DNA from: Mucilaginibacter xinganensis
GTDB taxonomy: Bacteria > Bacteroidota > Bacteroidia > Sphingobacteriales > Sphingobacteriaceae
Assembly (NCBI GenBank): GCA_026225055.1
Contig: JAMFSA010000200.1
Coordinates: 62,001-126,000 of the forward strand
Length of the DNA stretch: 64,000 nucleotides
Reading direction: 5' to 3'
The notes under the pieces are model-generated. The model did not search any database and was not told where the DNA came from. It was given only the letters and a program-made list of their open reading frames with translations. A program made the position numbers and the translations under genes. Positions 26,278 through 36,719 of the stretch are shown piece after piece. Numbering within the stretch: the stretch's first letter is position 1; every line of letters begins with the position of its first letter.

Positions 26278-26319
26278 TGGGTCGGTTTATAAATTAGTAA
26301 ATCGAATATGTATCAACAA

Positions 26320-26352
26320 AAAAAGTCACCTACCTCGCGTACATGACTTTTT
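26320..26352 (+). terminator. Weak terminator-like hairpin after the glycosidase remnant
   Basis: AAAAAGTCA (26320-26328) pairs perfectly with TGACTTTTT (26344-26352), with a long 15-base loop; the right arm supplies the T-run. It lies 43 bases after the remnant's stop codon. Confidence 0.4.
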
Positions 26353-26470
26353 AATTAACTATTAACTAATCTTATTATTAACTGAGTTTCTGATTAGTTC
26401 TTCGAATTTAGAGTTTGAAAATTGGTTTGAATGAGTGAATCCTACCAAAGTTTAAATACAGTTCAAAGCA

Positions 26471-26503
26471 AAGGGGCTATCTCTTTTGAGACAGCCCCTT
26501 TTA
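26471..26503. terminator. Intrinsic terminator downstream of the SusC/SusD pair on the minus strand
   Basis: AAGGGGCTATCTC (26471-26483) pairs with GAGACAGCCCCTT (26488-26500), one mismatch, TTTT loop. It lies 22 bases beyond the SusD stop as read on the minus strand, and the flanking T-runs allow action in both directions. Confidence 0.85.
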
Positions 26504-26522
26504 TGTATAGTGATTGCTTAAA

Positions 26523-28010
26523 TTATGGATTTTGAAGTCCCCACCAAACAGGTTTATAAATAGGAATAGTTCCCGGATAATTCAAATTTGAAGTTAGTTC
26601 CGAATTTGGATAGAGCATACGCAGTGGCATTTGTCCGGGATCGATTGTTGTTGCTGCGGAAGCAACAAGGATAGGATAACCCGTTCTTCTCCATTCGTTC
26701 CATGCCTCAAAACCCTGGAAACCACACATTGCATAATACTTTTGTATAATAATAGCTTTAACCTTGTCGTTAACACTTACTGCATCTGTTAAAGCCTTCA
26801 ATCCATCTGGTGCTGTATTAATATACGTTGTAGGGTCGCCTGCGCCTGTAGCGGTAAAGCTTGCTGTTATACCTGCTTCGTACAAAGTTGTTACATTACC
26901 TGCAGCCCAGCCTCTTGCAACAGCTTCAGCCTGTAAAAAATAGCTTTCGGCAGCTGATAACAATTTAACCGGCGCTGTAGCAGAAGTAGGGTCATTAGCC
27001 TGGCCGCCAACCAATGGTGATGGAGTAGAGACTTTTTTATTCGGATATGATATATAGCTTCCCTGCGGTATAGATTCGAGCGAATCAACAGGACTAACTT
27101 TATCTATAAACAACGTGAAAAACTTACTTAAACGCGGATCATTATTTTTGGTAAAGGCATTTACCACAGTTGAACTCGCCACCACATTTTGCACTTTACC
27201 TAATGTAGGGCTGGCCGCTTCATTATAAAAAGGGTTTTCGTTGCCACCGGTAGATGTATAGGTTATTGTAGCATCTACGGTTAAAAAGGTAGGATTAGTT
27301 GCATACAATGCAGCGATACCTGCCTTAGCAGTGGTTGGATCAATGTTAGTCAATCGTAAATACGCCCTAAGCTCAAGTGTATTGGCAAAAGCTACCCACT
27401 TGGTCATATCGCCATTATATATCATATCCTGCGCGCCCGGCGAAACAGAATTTGCTTTAAGTAAAGGCATTGCTTTATTAATGTACATAAATATGCTGTC
27501 ATAAACTGCTTGCTGCGTATCAAATCTAGGGTTTGCATATACAGTTGGCTGTAATGCCTGCGAAAGCGGTACATCGCCAAAAGCATCAGTTGCTACCTGG
27601 AAACTATAAGCCTTCATCAGGTACGCAATTCCCTTAACATTTTCTAAATCTGCCTGCGTGCTTTTTATGATCAGGTCGGAGTTTATTAATGCAACGCGGT
27701 ATAAGTTAAGCCACGGGCGGTCAAAGTCGGTAGCTACCGGGGCATACTGATCAATTGATTTGTATTGTGATGCCACGGGGCTTTGGGTCCAGTATTGCGC
27801 CCACATATTGCCATATACCTGGAAAGCGTTTCCTATTACCTGGCTAATAGCAGCCTGGGTAGTAGGTAAAAGCAATGTAGGAGCGGCGTTATCCGGGTTA
27901 TTGGGATTATTATTTATATCCAGATACTTTTTACAGCCCGAAAATCCAACCGCGGCAACAAGCAGTGCAAATAATACTTGTTTTAAATTTAATCTATATT
28001 TTCTGGTCAT
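26523..28010 (-). CDS. SusD/RagB-family nutrient-binding lipoprotein (second pair)
   Basis: A 495-residue lipoprotein with lipobox GFSGC (Cys26) followed by KKYLDINNNPNNPDNA, a typical SusD-like_2 start. Further family features are MWAQYWTQ, the IAYLMKAYSFQVATDAFGDV helix and FEAWNEWRRTGYP near the end. It lies 12 bases after its SusC partner and is expected to bind the substrate on the cell surface. Confidence 0.93.
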   Translation of the reverse strand: MTRKYRLNLKQVLFALLVAAVGFSGCKKYLDINNNPNNPDNAAPTLLLPTTQAAISQVIGNAFQVYGNMWAQYWTQSPVASQYKSIDQYAPVATDFDRPWLNLYRVALINSDLIIKSTQADLENVKGIAYLMKAYSFQVATDAFGDVPLSQALQPTVYANPRFDTQQAVYDSIFMYINKAMPLLKANSVSPGAQDMIYNGDMTKWVAFANTLELRAYLRLTNIDPTTAKAGIAALYATNPTFLTVDATITYTSTGGNENPFYNEAASPTLGKVQNVVASSTVVNAFTKNNDPRLSKFFTLFIDKVSPVDSLESIPQGSYISYPNKKVSTPSPLVGGQANDPTSATAPVKLLSAAESYFLQAEAVARGWAAGNVTTLYEAGITASFTATGAGDPTTYINTAPDGLKALTDAVSVNDKVKAIIIQKYYAMCGFQGFEAWNEWRRTGYPILVASAATTIDPGQMPLRMLYPNSELTSNLNYPGTIPIYKPVWWGLQNP

Positions 28011-28022
28011 GATGTTTTATAG

Positions 28023-31000
28023 TTAGAATGAAACTTTTAAATTGATACCATAGTTACGTACTGATGGGGTTCCAGCGAAATCCAGGCCTTGCTCGTTTCC
28101 GGCACCACTTGAGTTTACTTCAGGATCTACGTACGCGTTGGATTTTGGCGTCCATAAAAACAGGTTATTACCAAATATCCCAACGGTTAATGCACCAAAT
28201 GGCAGGCTTCTTAACTGCGTTTTATTAAAAGTATAAGATATGGTAGCGCTGCGCATCTTCACATATGACGCGTCCACAACGAACATACCTGGTGTATTAT
28301 TTATTACGCTAGTAAAGTAATTATACACAGAGTATGGTACTGTTGAGTTAGGAACACTGTTGCCACTGGCATCCAGGGTAACCGAATTAGGGAACGGATG
28401 GCCATATCGTGGGCCGCCGGTTTCAGCAGCAGTTCCTACGAAATCTGTAAGCGACTTAGTGTCTGAATAAAATACACCGCCATGTTTAACATCAAATAAT
28501 ACATTTACAGCAAAACCTTTATATTTTATGGTTGTACCCAATGATGCCTGATATTTAGGTTGATATGAACCTAAGTATTGGGCTGTTGTTGTAGGTATTG
28601 GCTGCCCGGTAGTTTTATTTACAATTGTTCTTCCCTGCGCATCTGTTTGGTTTGTTACCGCGTAAAATTCGCCATATGGATGGCCTTTAGCTGCAACTAT
28701 ACCCATGCCGTTGAAACCACCTATTACCACCTGCGAAACACCATTTGGCAAGGAAAGTACATCGCTGTTATTTTTGGTAAATGTGCCAAATAAATCCCAT
28801 GTCAAATCATTGGTTTTAATAGGCGTTCCGCTCAAAGTTAATTCGATACCTTTATTTTGAACCTCCCCGGCGTTTACAGTATTAAAACCGTATCCTGTTG
28901 AGTTAGGGATCGGGATGGATATGATTTGATTTTTTGAATCGTTTACATAATAGCTAAAATCGACAGAAAGCCTGCTTTGTAAGAATGCTAATTCTGTACC
29001 AATTTCAAATGAGGTAGTTTGCTCCGGTTTAAGTGTAGCATTACCAAGGGTTGAGCCAACCTGTAACGCGGGAACATTGCCGAATGGAAATTTAGTATTG
29101 CCAAAACTACCACTAACTACAGTTGAGGCGTAAATAGTTTTCAATTCGTATGGGTTTGTATCACTGCCCACCTGCGCAAAACTCGAACGTAATTTACCGT
29201 AACTTAAAAAATCATTAAAAAAGGTATTTTTAAGTAATTCGCTAAATACAAATGACCCGCTTACACTTGGGTACCAGTACGAATAATTATTTACAGGCAA
29301 TGTTGAAGACCTGTCGTTTCTTAATGTACCTTCTAAAAACAAGTATTCTTTATATGAAAGATTTAAATCGGCGTAGAAACCTACCAGTCTTTGATTTGAA
29401 ATGTTGTCTGTAATTATGTTTACCGGCCCGTTACTGTTTTCAAGGTTATACCAGCCCGGAACTATTAAACCACCGCTGGTGTTAGTGCTAGTAAAATTGG
29501 TAGTAGTAGAGCGTTCCCTTATGTTATTGCCCAGCAATAATGATGTGTTAAAATCCTTACCAAACCTATGGGTTGCGGTAACCATTAAATCATGCACAAC
29601 CTCGTTTACATTCAGCTGGTCAACTTCATACGATCCATTGTTAGTTTCCGGGATCCACAGTCCGGCTCCGGATTCATCAGCAGGATTAAAATCATATTTA
29701 GGAGTGATCAATTTCCTGCGGTCAGAATACGAATCCGCACCTATACGCTCTACTATAGTTAACCAGTCAAGAGGTTTGTAAGCCAGGTTAACGTCGCCGG
29801 TAACACGGTTTACATCATCAAGGTTACTGAAGTTTTGAAGCTGCCAATACGGGTTTAAAACAAACGCGCCATAAAAACCATAGGTATTAGTAATAGGATT
29901 ATACCCATTATACTTATTGTTCAGGTCGCCCATGGTATTAATTGGGATATCCCTTGGCGTTTGCATTAAACTATTCCATATACCGTTCGCATTCTGTCCG
30001 CCCGAAGGTACATTTGCCTGAATTTTATTGTAGTTAAAATTAATACTTGCAGTAAAATGGTTGGCAAGGGTGGCTTTACCGTTAAACCTTACACCATATT
30101 TATCATAAGTGTCATAGCTGCCCGGATATATACCGTTTGAATTTAACGAGTTTAAACCTAAATAGAAGTTGTTTTTGTCATCGCCCGATGAAATACCGAC
30201 GCTATTATCAGCGGCATAACCTGTAGTGAAAAAATCTTTTATGTTATTTGGCAAGGCCGAATAAGGCTTCGTTTGGGTTACGCCATCAATTTCCTGCCCC
30301 CAGGGTTCTGTTTTCCCGGTAAAAGGACCTCCCCAGCTAAAGTTATCGCTGGCATCATCAATACCTGTAACGTAACCCGGACTTGTAGCCGAACCCGACA
30401 TATACCCCTGGCCATACTCATTTTGAAAAGTAGGTAGTTTTAGCACTGATGAGAATGTGTTTGTAGAGTTAAGTGTTATCTCCATTTTTTTTGCACGGTT
30501 TGCGCCTGATTTGGTAGTGATCATCAATGCGCCATTGGATGCCCTCGAGCCATAAAGAGCCGCTGCTGCAGGCCCTTTCAGCACTGTGATAGATGCTATG
30601 TCATTCGGATCAATATCATTACCCCTGTTTCCAAAATCAACCGCCGTTAAGCTGCTTGCGCCGGCTACAACACTTGAATTGTCAATAGGGACACCATCCA
30701 CAACAAGCAAGGCTTGGTTGTTACCGGTAATAGACGATCCACCACGCAAAACTATCCTGGTTGAGCCACCCGGGGTGTTTGAAGCTGAAGTGATATTTAC
30801 ACCCGCAACCCGGCCTGTTAATGAGGTAAGAACGCTTGGATTTTCACCTTGAGTTAGCTCAGATGCACTAACAGTTGGTGCGGAGTAGCCTAAAGTTCTT
30901 TTTTCTCTTTTGATACCCTGCGAGGTTACAACAACCTCACTAAGCCCCCTTGTTTCAGCCGTGAGCGAGACATTCAATTCGCCCGCCGCGGGAACGGCTT

Positions 31001-31247
31001 GTTCTGTTGAAATATATCCCAGAAAAGAGAAAACGAGTATTGCATTTTGAGGAACTATTAAGGAGTACTTACCAGATGCATTGGTCTGGGTTCCGTTTTG
31101 TGTACCTTTTACCTTTACTGTAACCCCCGGTATCGGTAACCCATCGTCTTTGGCTGTTACCGTACCTGTAACTGTACGGTTTTGTGCAAAGGCCTGACAG
31201 AAAACAGCCAGACACAAACTTGTAATTAAAAGTATTTTTATTTTCAT
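28023..31247 (-). CDS. SusC/RagA-family TonB-dependent receptor without STN domain (second pair)
   Basis: The ATG at 31245-31247 is preferred over an upstream GTG because it begins the signal peptide MKIKILLITSLCLAVFCQAF directly. About 1074 residues: carboxypeptidase-D regulatory domain (about 25-105), TonB-box-like LSEVVVTSQGIKREKRTLGY, plug with VLKGPAAAALYGSRASNGAL, and a long barrel ending GINLKVSF. Unlike the receptor at 12936 it has no STN domain, so it should not signal to an ECF/FecR pair; control may come from the GntR or AraC regulators nearby (inference). Confidence 0.94.
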   Translation of the reverse strand: MKIKILLITSLCLAVFCQAFAQNRTVTGTVTAKDDGLPIPGVTVKVKGTQNGTQTNASGKYSLIVPQNAILVFSFLGYISTEQAVPAAGELNVSLTAETRGLSEVVVTSQGIKREKRTLGYSAPTVSASELTQGENPSVLTSLTGRVAGVNITSASNTPGGSTRIVLRGGSSITGNNQALLVVDGVPIDNSSVVAGASSLTAVDFGNRGNDIDPNDIASITVLKGPAAAALYGSRASNGALMITTKSGANRAKKMEITLNSTNTFSSVLKLPTFQNEYGQGYMSGSATSPGYVTGIDDASDNFSWGGPFTGKTEPWGQEIDGVTQTKPYSALPNNIKDFFTTGYAADNSVGISSGDDKNNFYLGLNSLNSNGIYPGSYDTYDKYGVRFNGKATLANHFTASINFNYNKIQANVPSGGQNANGIWNSLMQTPRDIPINTMGDLNNKYNGYNPITNTYGFYGAFVLNPYWQLQNFSNLDDVNRVTGDVNLAYKPLDWLTIVERIGADSYSDRRKLITPKYDFNPADESGAGLWIPETNNGSYEVDQLNVNEVVHDLMVTATHRFGKDFNTSLLLGNNIRERSTTTNFTSTNTSGGLIVPGWYNLENSNGPVNIITDNISNQRLVGFYADLNLSYKEYLFLEGTLRNDRSSTLPVNNYSYWYPSVSGSFVFSELLKNTFFNDFLSYGKLRSSFAQVGSDTNPYELKTIYASTVVSGSFGNTKFPFGNVPALQVGSTLGNATLKPEQTTSFEIGTELAFLQSRLSVDFSYYVNDSKNQIISIPIPNSTGYGFNTVNAGEVQNKGIELTLSGTPIKTNDLTWDLFGTFTKNNSDVLSLPNGVSQVVIGGFNGMGIVAAKGHPYGEFYAVTNQTDAQGRTIVNKTTGQPIPTTTAQYLGSYQPKYQASLGTTIKYKGFAVNVLFDVKHGGVFYSDTKSLTDFVGTAAETGGPRYGHPFPNSVTLDASGNSVPNSTVPYSVYNYFTSVINNTPGMFVVDASYVKMRSATISYTFNKTQLRSLPFGALTVGIFGNNLFLWTPKSNAYVDPEVNSSGAGNEQGLDFAGTPSVRNYGINLKVSF

Positions 31248-31511
31248 ATTAATTAATTTAAAAAGGAATTTGTTCTTGAATTTGTGGAGCACTCTAATAG
31301 AGTTGCTGTTTTAAGGCGGGCGTGAGATAGTATACCTCATGGTGGTCAGAATTATCAGTTAAAATGTTTCCTGGGGTCAATAATGTAATGTTACGGCTAA
31401 TCATTTTGGGCCAATAGGTGAAAACTACCAATTGTTAAATTCCCCCATTTAGGGGTAGCAATGCGTGGATTAGTGAAGGTAAATTTGAGAGACAAACCTT
31501 ACTTGAAAACA

Positions 31512-31889
31512 ATGAATACGGAAGTAGTCAACAACACCCAATTATATTTGAACGAACCAAAAATGGCGCTGGATTTTTTAATCAGAAACTTAGGGTTCGT
31601 TACGCACGAAAGTGCTGTTTCAGAAAATGCGGACATTGCAAAAGTTTGCGATAGTAATGGCAATTTATATGAGGTCTTTTTGATTACAAAGAAAAATGAA
31701 AACAACACAAATAGCCTTAAGCTGACCATAAATACAAGTGACTGTTTACAGGACTTTTATAATATGGAGCGAAAAGGTATATGCATTTTAACCAAGCCAT
31801 ATTACGTATCTGAAGGATTAGCATTTGAAATTTCAGACTATTGGAACAACCGCTACATCTTAATAGAAAAAAGAGATTATAACGATTAA
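31512..31889 (+). CDS. VOC (glyoxalase/bleomycin-resistance-like) superfamily protein
   Basis: About 125 residues from the ATG at 31512; a GTG/ATG further upstream in frame adds an unlikely leader. The pattern of paired beta-alpha-beta units (MALDFLIRNLGFVTHES ... LYEVFLITKK and CLQDFYNMERKGICILTK ... AFEISDYWNNRYILIEK) fits a VOC fold, but the metal-binding His/Glu set is not clear. It overlaps the AraC gene by one base (TAATG), so the two are co-translated; it could be a ligand-binding partner of that regulator. Confidence 0.6.
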   Translation: MNTEVVNNTQLYLNEPKMALDFLIRNLGFVTHESAVSENADIAKVCDSNGNLYEVFLITKKNENNTNSLKLTINTSDCLQDFYNMERKGICILTKPYYVSEGLAFEISDYWNNRYILIEKRDYND

Positions 31890-32767
31890 TGAAAATATTT
31901 AAAGTATTACATAATCAAAATAAGCTATATAGTGAAATAACTACAGAGGCAAGTTACATTGATCAAAAGGATGAGCTTTCTTTGCATGCCGTTTTAAACG
32001 GTAGTGAAAGTTACACTATTGGTAAAAGGACGGTAACCGTTTTTCCGGGCAATTTTCTGATCCTGAATAACGGCACCCGTTATGACCGCGCAATTTATTC
32101 GGATGCGATGGCCAATACCTTCGCTATCTATTTTTCTCCGAAATTTCTTCAGGACTTTCAATATGGCTACTCTTTATCGGATAAGAACCTGCTTGACGGG
32201 CCAATAGATAAAAGTACCTGGGAAGCAACAACCTTTTTAGAGACAATTTACCCTTGTAAAGGCGACATTAAATATAACCTGCTTCATTTGATCAATCATT
32301 TCAACGAAAATGCTGATGAGCTTTTGCTCGACGATTATATTTATCACACGCTATTCCTTTTTCACCGGCTTTATGATAAAGAGGTTTTGCATAAAAGCAG
32401 CTGTTTAGATGCCTTAAATGCCGGAACGCGAAATGAATTGTTTAAAAGATTAACCCTGGCTAAGGATTTTATGTTAAGTAATTATAGCCAGGATATCAGC
32501 CTGGATGATATCAGTCGGTACTCCTGTTTGTCGCCAACGCATTTGTTTCGCACATTTAAACAAATATATAACTGTTCCCCTCACCAATATTTAATACAAA
32601 TAAGGCTGGATAATGCAAAGTATATGCTGAAAAACACAACATATACACTAAATGAAATAGTTGGCCTTGTTGGTTTCACCTGTCCAAGTACATTTATTAA
32701 GCTCTTTAAAAATAAGTTTCAATTTACTCCCGGAACCTACAGAAATAATGTAGCCATGATACACTGA
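31889..32767 (+). CDS. AraC-family transcriptional regulator
   Basis: A 292-residue regulator with an N-terminal cupin-like domain (about 20-110: VLNGSESYTIGKRTVTVFPG) and a C-terminal double helix-turn-helix (about 188-290: DISLDDISRYSCLSPTHLFR, then FKQIYNCSPHQYLIQIRLDN and VGLVGFTCPSTFIKLFKNKF). It lies divergent to the SusC/SusD pair at 26523-31247 and may regulate it. The effector is unknown. Confidence 0.92.
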   Translation: MKIFKVLHNQNKLYSEITTEASYIDQKDELSLHAVLNGSESYTIGKRTVTVFPGNFLILNNGTRYDRAIYSDAMANTFAIYFSPKFLQDFQYGYSLSDKNLLDGPIDKSTWEATTFLETIYPCKGDIKYNLLHLINHFNENADELLLDDYIYHTLFLFHRLYDKEVLHKSSCLDALNAGTRNELFKRLTLAKDFMLSNYSQDISLDDISRYSCLSPTHLFRTFKQIYNCSPHQYLIQIRLDNAKYMLKNTTYTLNEIVGLVGFTCPSTFIKLFKNKFQFTPGTYRNNVAMIH

Positions 32768-32900
32768 AAATATTTTTGACCATGTAGCCCATTGATCATT
32801 TTAAAATAGATACAATCACATAAGAATAAAAAAATAAACAATTTGCCTATCATCATTTTCAAATTCCGATATTTAGATTTACCCGCTTTGTTTATTATTG

Positions 32901-35855
32901 ATGAAATACCAATTTTTTAATTTGCTTAAAAGAAGTGCCATCATCCTGGTATGCTGCTGTTTGACCTTATTATTCCTTCCATCATCCACCTTCGGTCAAA
33001 AATATAGCTTTACCAACTACAGCATTGAAGACGGGTTACTTCAATCACAGGTGACGCGTATTTTACAAGATAATACCCGCCAATTGATTATTTCTACTCT
33101 GCTGGGGATGAATAGGTTTGATGGCAAAACATTTACACCCGCAACCATCGATAAAGCTATAACCGGCAGCCTTAGCAGTGAAACAGTGGATCACAATGGC
33201 AGGATATGGTACTGCAACTCAAAGGGACTGTTTGAATATTATGGTGGTAAGACCACCAAGTTTGTGGGCAATAATCATGATTCATTAATTATTGCCAGTG
33301 CATTACTTACTGACAACAAGGATAATATCTGGGGGTTAAGGAACTGGCAATTATTTAAAATATCCGGTAATCACCTAAAAAATATAAAGGTAACCAGTGG
33401 TGCTGATACCATAACAGCCATAGCCGTAAATAAGACCGGGGATATATTTGCCGCGGTTTTAGACAAAGGGATATTTCATTTGCAAAATAACAAATGGGTC
33501 AATTTAGTATCTCCTGTTCTCGCCAAAGGTACTTACATATGGCAATTTATAATTGGGGATAGTGATAAGGATCCAATCTATATTTCAACGGGAGCTGATG
33601 TCCTGTCTATCACAAATAAGGTTACTAAAAAGATAAAGATCAACTATCAAAAAAATGGGGTAAACCTAATTTATTGTATAACGCGGGATAATTTAAACGG
33701 ATTGTGGATAGGCACCAACAAAGGGGCTTACTATTTAAAAAATAACAATCTCAAATATTTTGATGAAAGTAATGGGCTTACCAATAACAACGTTTATGAT
33801 ATTTTTAAAGATGTTGATAACAACATATGGTTTGGGACTAATGGATCTGGCATATTTAGGTTTAACGGAGATGCCTTTTTAATTTTTGACCAGAACCTGG
33901 GAATTACCCAACCTATTTTACAAATTGGCAGCGACGATAGCAATACTATTTTAATGACCGATGGGAACAAGTTAATGGCCTATAATGGTAAGAAAATAGT
34001 TCAGGTTAAGATCCCTTTGCTGGATACGATTGATAACGCGTTGCATTGTATATATACCGACCCTGAAAAGAATACGTGGATAGTTACCCAAAAACAATTA
34101 TGGAAAAAGAATGGAGCAAACTTTACTTGTTTCTATCCCAGAAATAAAACAAATAGCCTGATTTCATTTAATGCCGTATTACAAGATCAGCTCAAAACAT
34201 TTTGGGCCGTCGCTCGCGACGGATGTTATTACTGGGATCATGGTTTTAAGAAAATAAACGGTATTAGCGCCCGATGCACCAGCCTGATCGAAGTTGGCCG
34301 TGATTCTATATTAGTCGGGACGATGAACGGAGTATCCCTGATAAAAAACAAAAAATTAGATCGTCATTTCAATACTGATTTCTTAAAAAGTTCAGATATC
34401 ATGTGCCTTAAATATTATAAAGGCCGCGTATATGCCGGTACCATTGACAACGGTTTATTTATATGGGATATTCATGGTGGCCCAGTTGTTAAATTAAATG
34501 ATAAGAACGGGTTAAGCTCCATCAGTGTTTACAGTATAGATGTAGATAAAAATGGCATCATGTGGATAGGTACCGGGCGCGGGATAAATAAATTTACCAT
34601 TAACAAAAGTGGTAAACTCCAAAAAGTTATAGATGAAAGTTTAAGTGATTTGTTTATAGAATGTAACCAGGATGCACTTCTTTTTGATCATAACCAGGTT
34701 TGGGTAGGCACATCCAAAAACCTGTTCGTGTTCAAAAATGACACGACAGCAAAATCTTTTACCGCACCTTTTACAACAATGCAGGATGTGTTATTTTACA
34801 ACAAACAAAATGTAACCTACACGTATAAAAATGGTTATAAAGAACCTGAGAATTTAAAACTACCCTTTGATCATAGTCATATCACCCTAAGTTTTAACGG
34901 CATTTACTTAAAAAACCCACGCGACGTTACCTATAGTTATCAATTGTGGCCCTTGGATAAACGATATTGCTCTCCAATAAATCATAACGTTGTTGATTAC
35001 CCCTCACTACCGCCAGGTGATTATGTTTTTTATGTGAGGTCGTATTCGCCTACCGGGGCGGCATCTAATACTGCCAGCTTTTCATTTGAAGTTGCACCCG
35101 CTTATTATCAAACGGTTTTGTTTAAAGTGGTGTTAGCTATATTCCTTTTATCAGGTGGTGTACTCACCTGGAAATACCTTAATGTAAAAGAGGAACGAAA
35201 AAGAAGGCTGATAGCATATTTACGATTAGAAGAACAAATCAAGATCCGCAAGCAAACCGCAGCGGATTTTCATGACGACCTTGGTAATAAATTAACAAGG
35301 ATCAATGTGCTTTCGGACATACTAAATAAAAAGATAGATGCGGGCCTTCCGGATCAAAAGAAGCTAATTGACCAGATAAAGGAAAATGCCGATGCTTTGT
35401 ATACAGGCAGTAAACATATATTATGGGCGCTCGATCCGGATAATGACCGGTTATCAGAAGTTTTGATCCATATAAAAGAATTTGGGATCGACTTTTTTTT
35501 AAACACGGCCATCAGCTTTACATCAAATTTAACAGATGATGTATTTAAAGGGATAATCTTACCTATGGGCTATGGTCGTAACATCACCCTGATATTTAAA
35601 GAATTATACAATAATATATTAAGGCATTCCGGCGCAAAAAATGTGAGAGCATCCGCATTTTTAAATCAGGATAATGATATTTGTATCACGGTTGAAGATG
35701 ACGGTAAAGGTTTTGATATGAATACCATTAAGAGTGGTAATGGAATACTGAATACAAATATTCGCGCTAACAAAGTGAATGGGGTTATTACTACAAGATC
35801 ATCTATTGGTGAAGGCACAACTGTTGCACTTATTATTAAAAGATCACATTTATAA
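32901..35855 (+). CDS. Sensor histidine kinase with periplasmic two-component propeller and Y_Y_Y domains
   Basis: About 984 residues from the ATG at 32901. A signal/anchor helix (about 10-32) leads into some 640 residues of propeller repeats with the typical pattern of NGLWIGTNKGAYYL, NNIWFGTNGSGIFRF and GIMWIGTGRGINKF, then a Y_Y_Y domain (about 650-735), a membrane helix (about 740-765), a HisKA_3 dimerisation domain with the phospho-accepting His791 in DFHDDLGNKLT and a HATPase domain (NNILRHSGAKNV, DDGKGFDM). Such kinases sense polysaccharide fragments in the periplasm. It is followed 12 bases later by its NarL-type regulator. Confidence 0.93.
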   Translation: MKYQFFNLLKRSAIILVCCCLTLLFLPSSTFGQKYSFTNYSIEDGLLQSQVTRILQDNTRQLIISTLLGMNRFDGKTFTPATIDKAITGSLSSETVDHNGRIWYCNSKGLFEYYGGKTTKFVGNNHDSLIIASALLTDNKDNIWGLRNWQLFKISGNHLKNIKVTSGADTITAIAVNKTGDIFAAVLDKGIFHLQNNKWVNLVSPVLAKGTYIWQFIIGDSDKDPIYISTGADVLSITNKVTKKIKINYQKNGVNLIYCITRDNLNGLWIGTNKGAYYLKNNNLKYFDESNGLTNNNVYDIFKDVDNNIWFGTNGSGIFRFNGDAFLIFDQNLGITQPILQIGSDDSNTILMTDGNKLMAYNGKKIVQVKIPLLDTIDNALHCIYTDPEKNTWIVTQKQLWKKNGANFTCFYPRNKTNSLISFNAVLQDQLKTFWAVARDGCYYWDHGFKKINGISARCTSLIEVGRDSILVGTMNGVSLIKNKKLDRHFNTDFLKSSDIMCLKYYKGRVYAGTIDNGLFIWDIHGGPVVKLNDKNGLSSISVYSIDVDKNGIMWIGTGRGINKFTINKSGKLQKVIDESLSDLFIECNQDALLFDHNQVWVGTSKNLFVFKNDTTAKSFTAPFTTMQDVLFYNKQNVTYTYKNGYKEPENLKLPFDHSHITLSFNGIYLKNPRDVTYSYQLWPLDKRYCSPINHNVVDYPSLPPGDYVFYVRSYSPTGAASNTASFSFEVAPAYYQTVLFKVVLAIFLLSGGVLTWKYLNVKEERKRRLIAYLRLEEQIKIRKQTAADFHDDLGNKLTRINVLSDILNKKIDAGLPDQKKLIDQIKENADALYTGSKHILWALDPDNDRLSEVLIHIKEFGIDFFLNTAISFTSNLTDDVFKGIILPMGYGRNITLIFKELYNNILRHSGAKNVRASAFLNQDNDICITVEDDGKGFDMNTIKSGNGILNTNIRANKVNGVITTRSSIGEGTTVALIIKRSHL

Positions 35856-35867
35856 CGGTAAGTTAAA

Positions 35868-36491
35868 ATGAAAAATACAAGCATAGTAATTATTGAAGAT
35901 GATGAGGTTTTGAGATGTGCCTATACTACGCTGATTAATGATGTTGATGGATTTTATGTAGTTAACTCATATCCTTCGGCCGATGAAGCTTTAAAAAAGG
36001 TTGTTGAGGATAGCCCCGATGTGATATTGCTTGATATTCAACTGCCGGGTACAAACGGTATAGATGCGATACCTGGGATAAAAAAAAAGTTGCCCAGATG
36101 CCATATCATAATGCTTACCGTTTATGAGTCGGAAGAACAGGTATTTAATGCGCTATCACACGGTGCTTCGGGTTATATAACAAAAAATAGCCCGATTACA
36201 AAGATCATTGATTCAATAAAAGAAGTAAGCGAAGGGGGCGGCCCAATGAGTACCAATGTGGCCCGTATGGTGATAAAATCTTTCCAAAAAAATCAGGAGT
36301 CTCCATTGTCAAAGCGGGAAACGCAAATCTTAGAATTGGTAAGCGAAGGGAAAAGCCGCTCACAGATTGCTAATGAACTATTTATTGACTGGGAAACGGT
36401 AAAAACACATATAAAAAACGTTTACATGAAGCTGGATGTAAATTCAAAAGCGGACGCTATTAAAGCGGCTCGAAAAGATAAATTGATATAG
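35868..36491 (+). CDS. Response regulator, NarL/FixJ (LuxR-HTH) family
   Basis: A 207-residue regulator: receiver domain (1-120) with acidic pocket IIEDDE and phospho-acceptor Asp56 in VILLDIQLPG, and a LuxR-type helix-turn-helix (about 143-203: LSKRETQILELVSEGKSRSQ, then WETVKTHIKNVYMKL). Cognate partner of the HisKA_3 kinase immediately upstream. The next gene (36720) is a candidate target. Confidence 0.95.
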   Translation: MKNTSIVIIEDDEVLRCAYTTLINDVDGFYVVNSYPSADEALKKVVEDSPDVILLDIQLPGTNGIDAIPGIKKKLPRCHIIMLTVYESEEQVFNALSHGASGYITKNSPITKIIDSIKEVSEGGGPMSTNVARMVIKSFQKNQESPLSKRETQILELVSEGKSRSQIANELFIDWETVKTHIKNVYMKLDVNSKADAIKAARKDKLI

Positions 36492-36719
36492 TGTTGTTAG
36501 TCTGCTTAATAGTTTATAAGCCCTAAGCTACATTTTCCTTCATTTATTGGGGGTATATCAGATTTTCACATACCTAAAGTTTATGTTATCAATCACTTTT
36601 TTTTGATTAATAATTCATGTTTTTCTTAACTAACGTAGGGGGGAGCTATAATATTTTTTAAAAGCGGGTCAGGGTAAGGTATCTATTGTGTGTCATTGCT
36701 GTAATTAAACAAAACACAA

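Noticed and set aside
31442..31456. CCCC-ATTTA-GGGG palindrome as an operator for the VOC/AraC genes
   Set aside because: The arms are only four or five bases long and no second copy was seen, so chance is likely.
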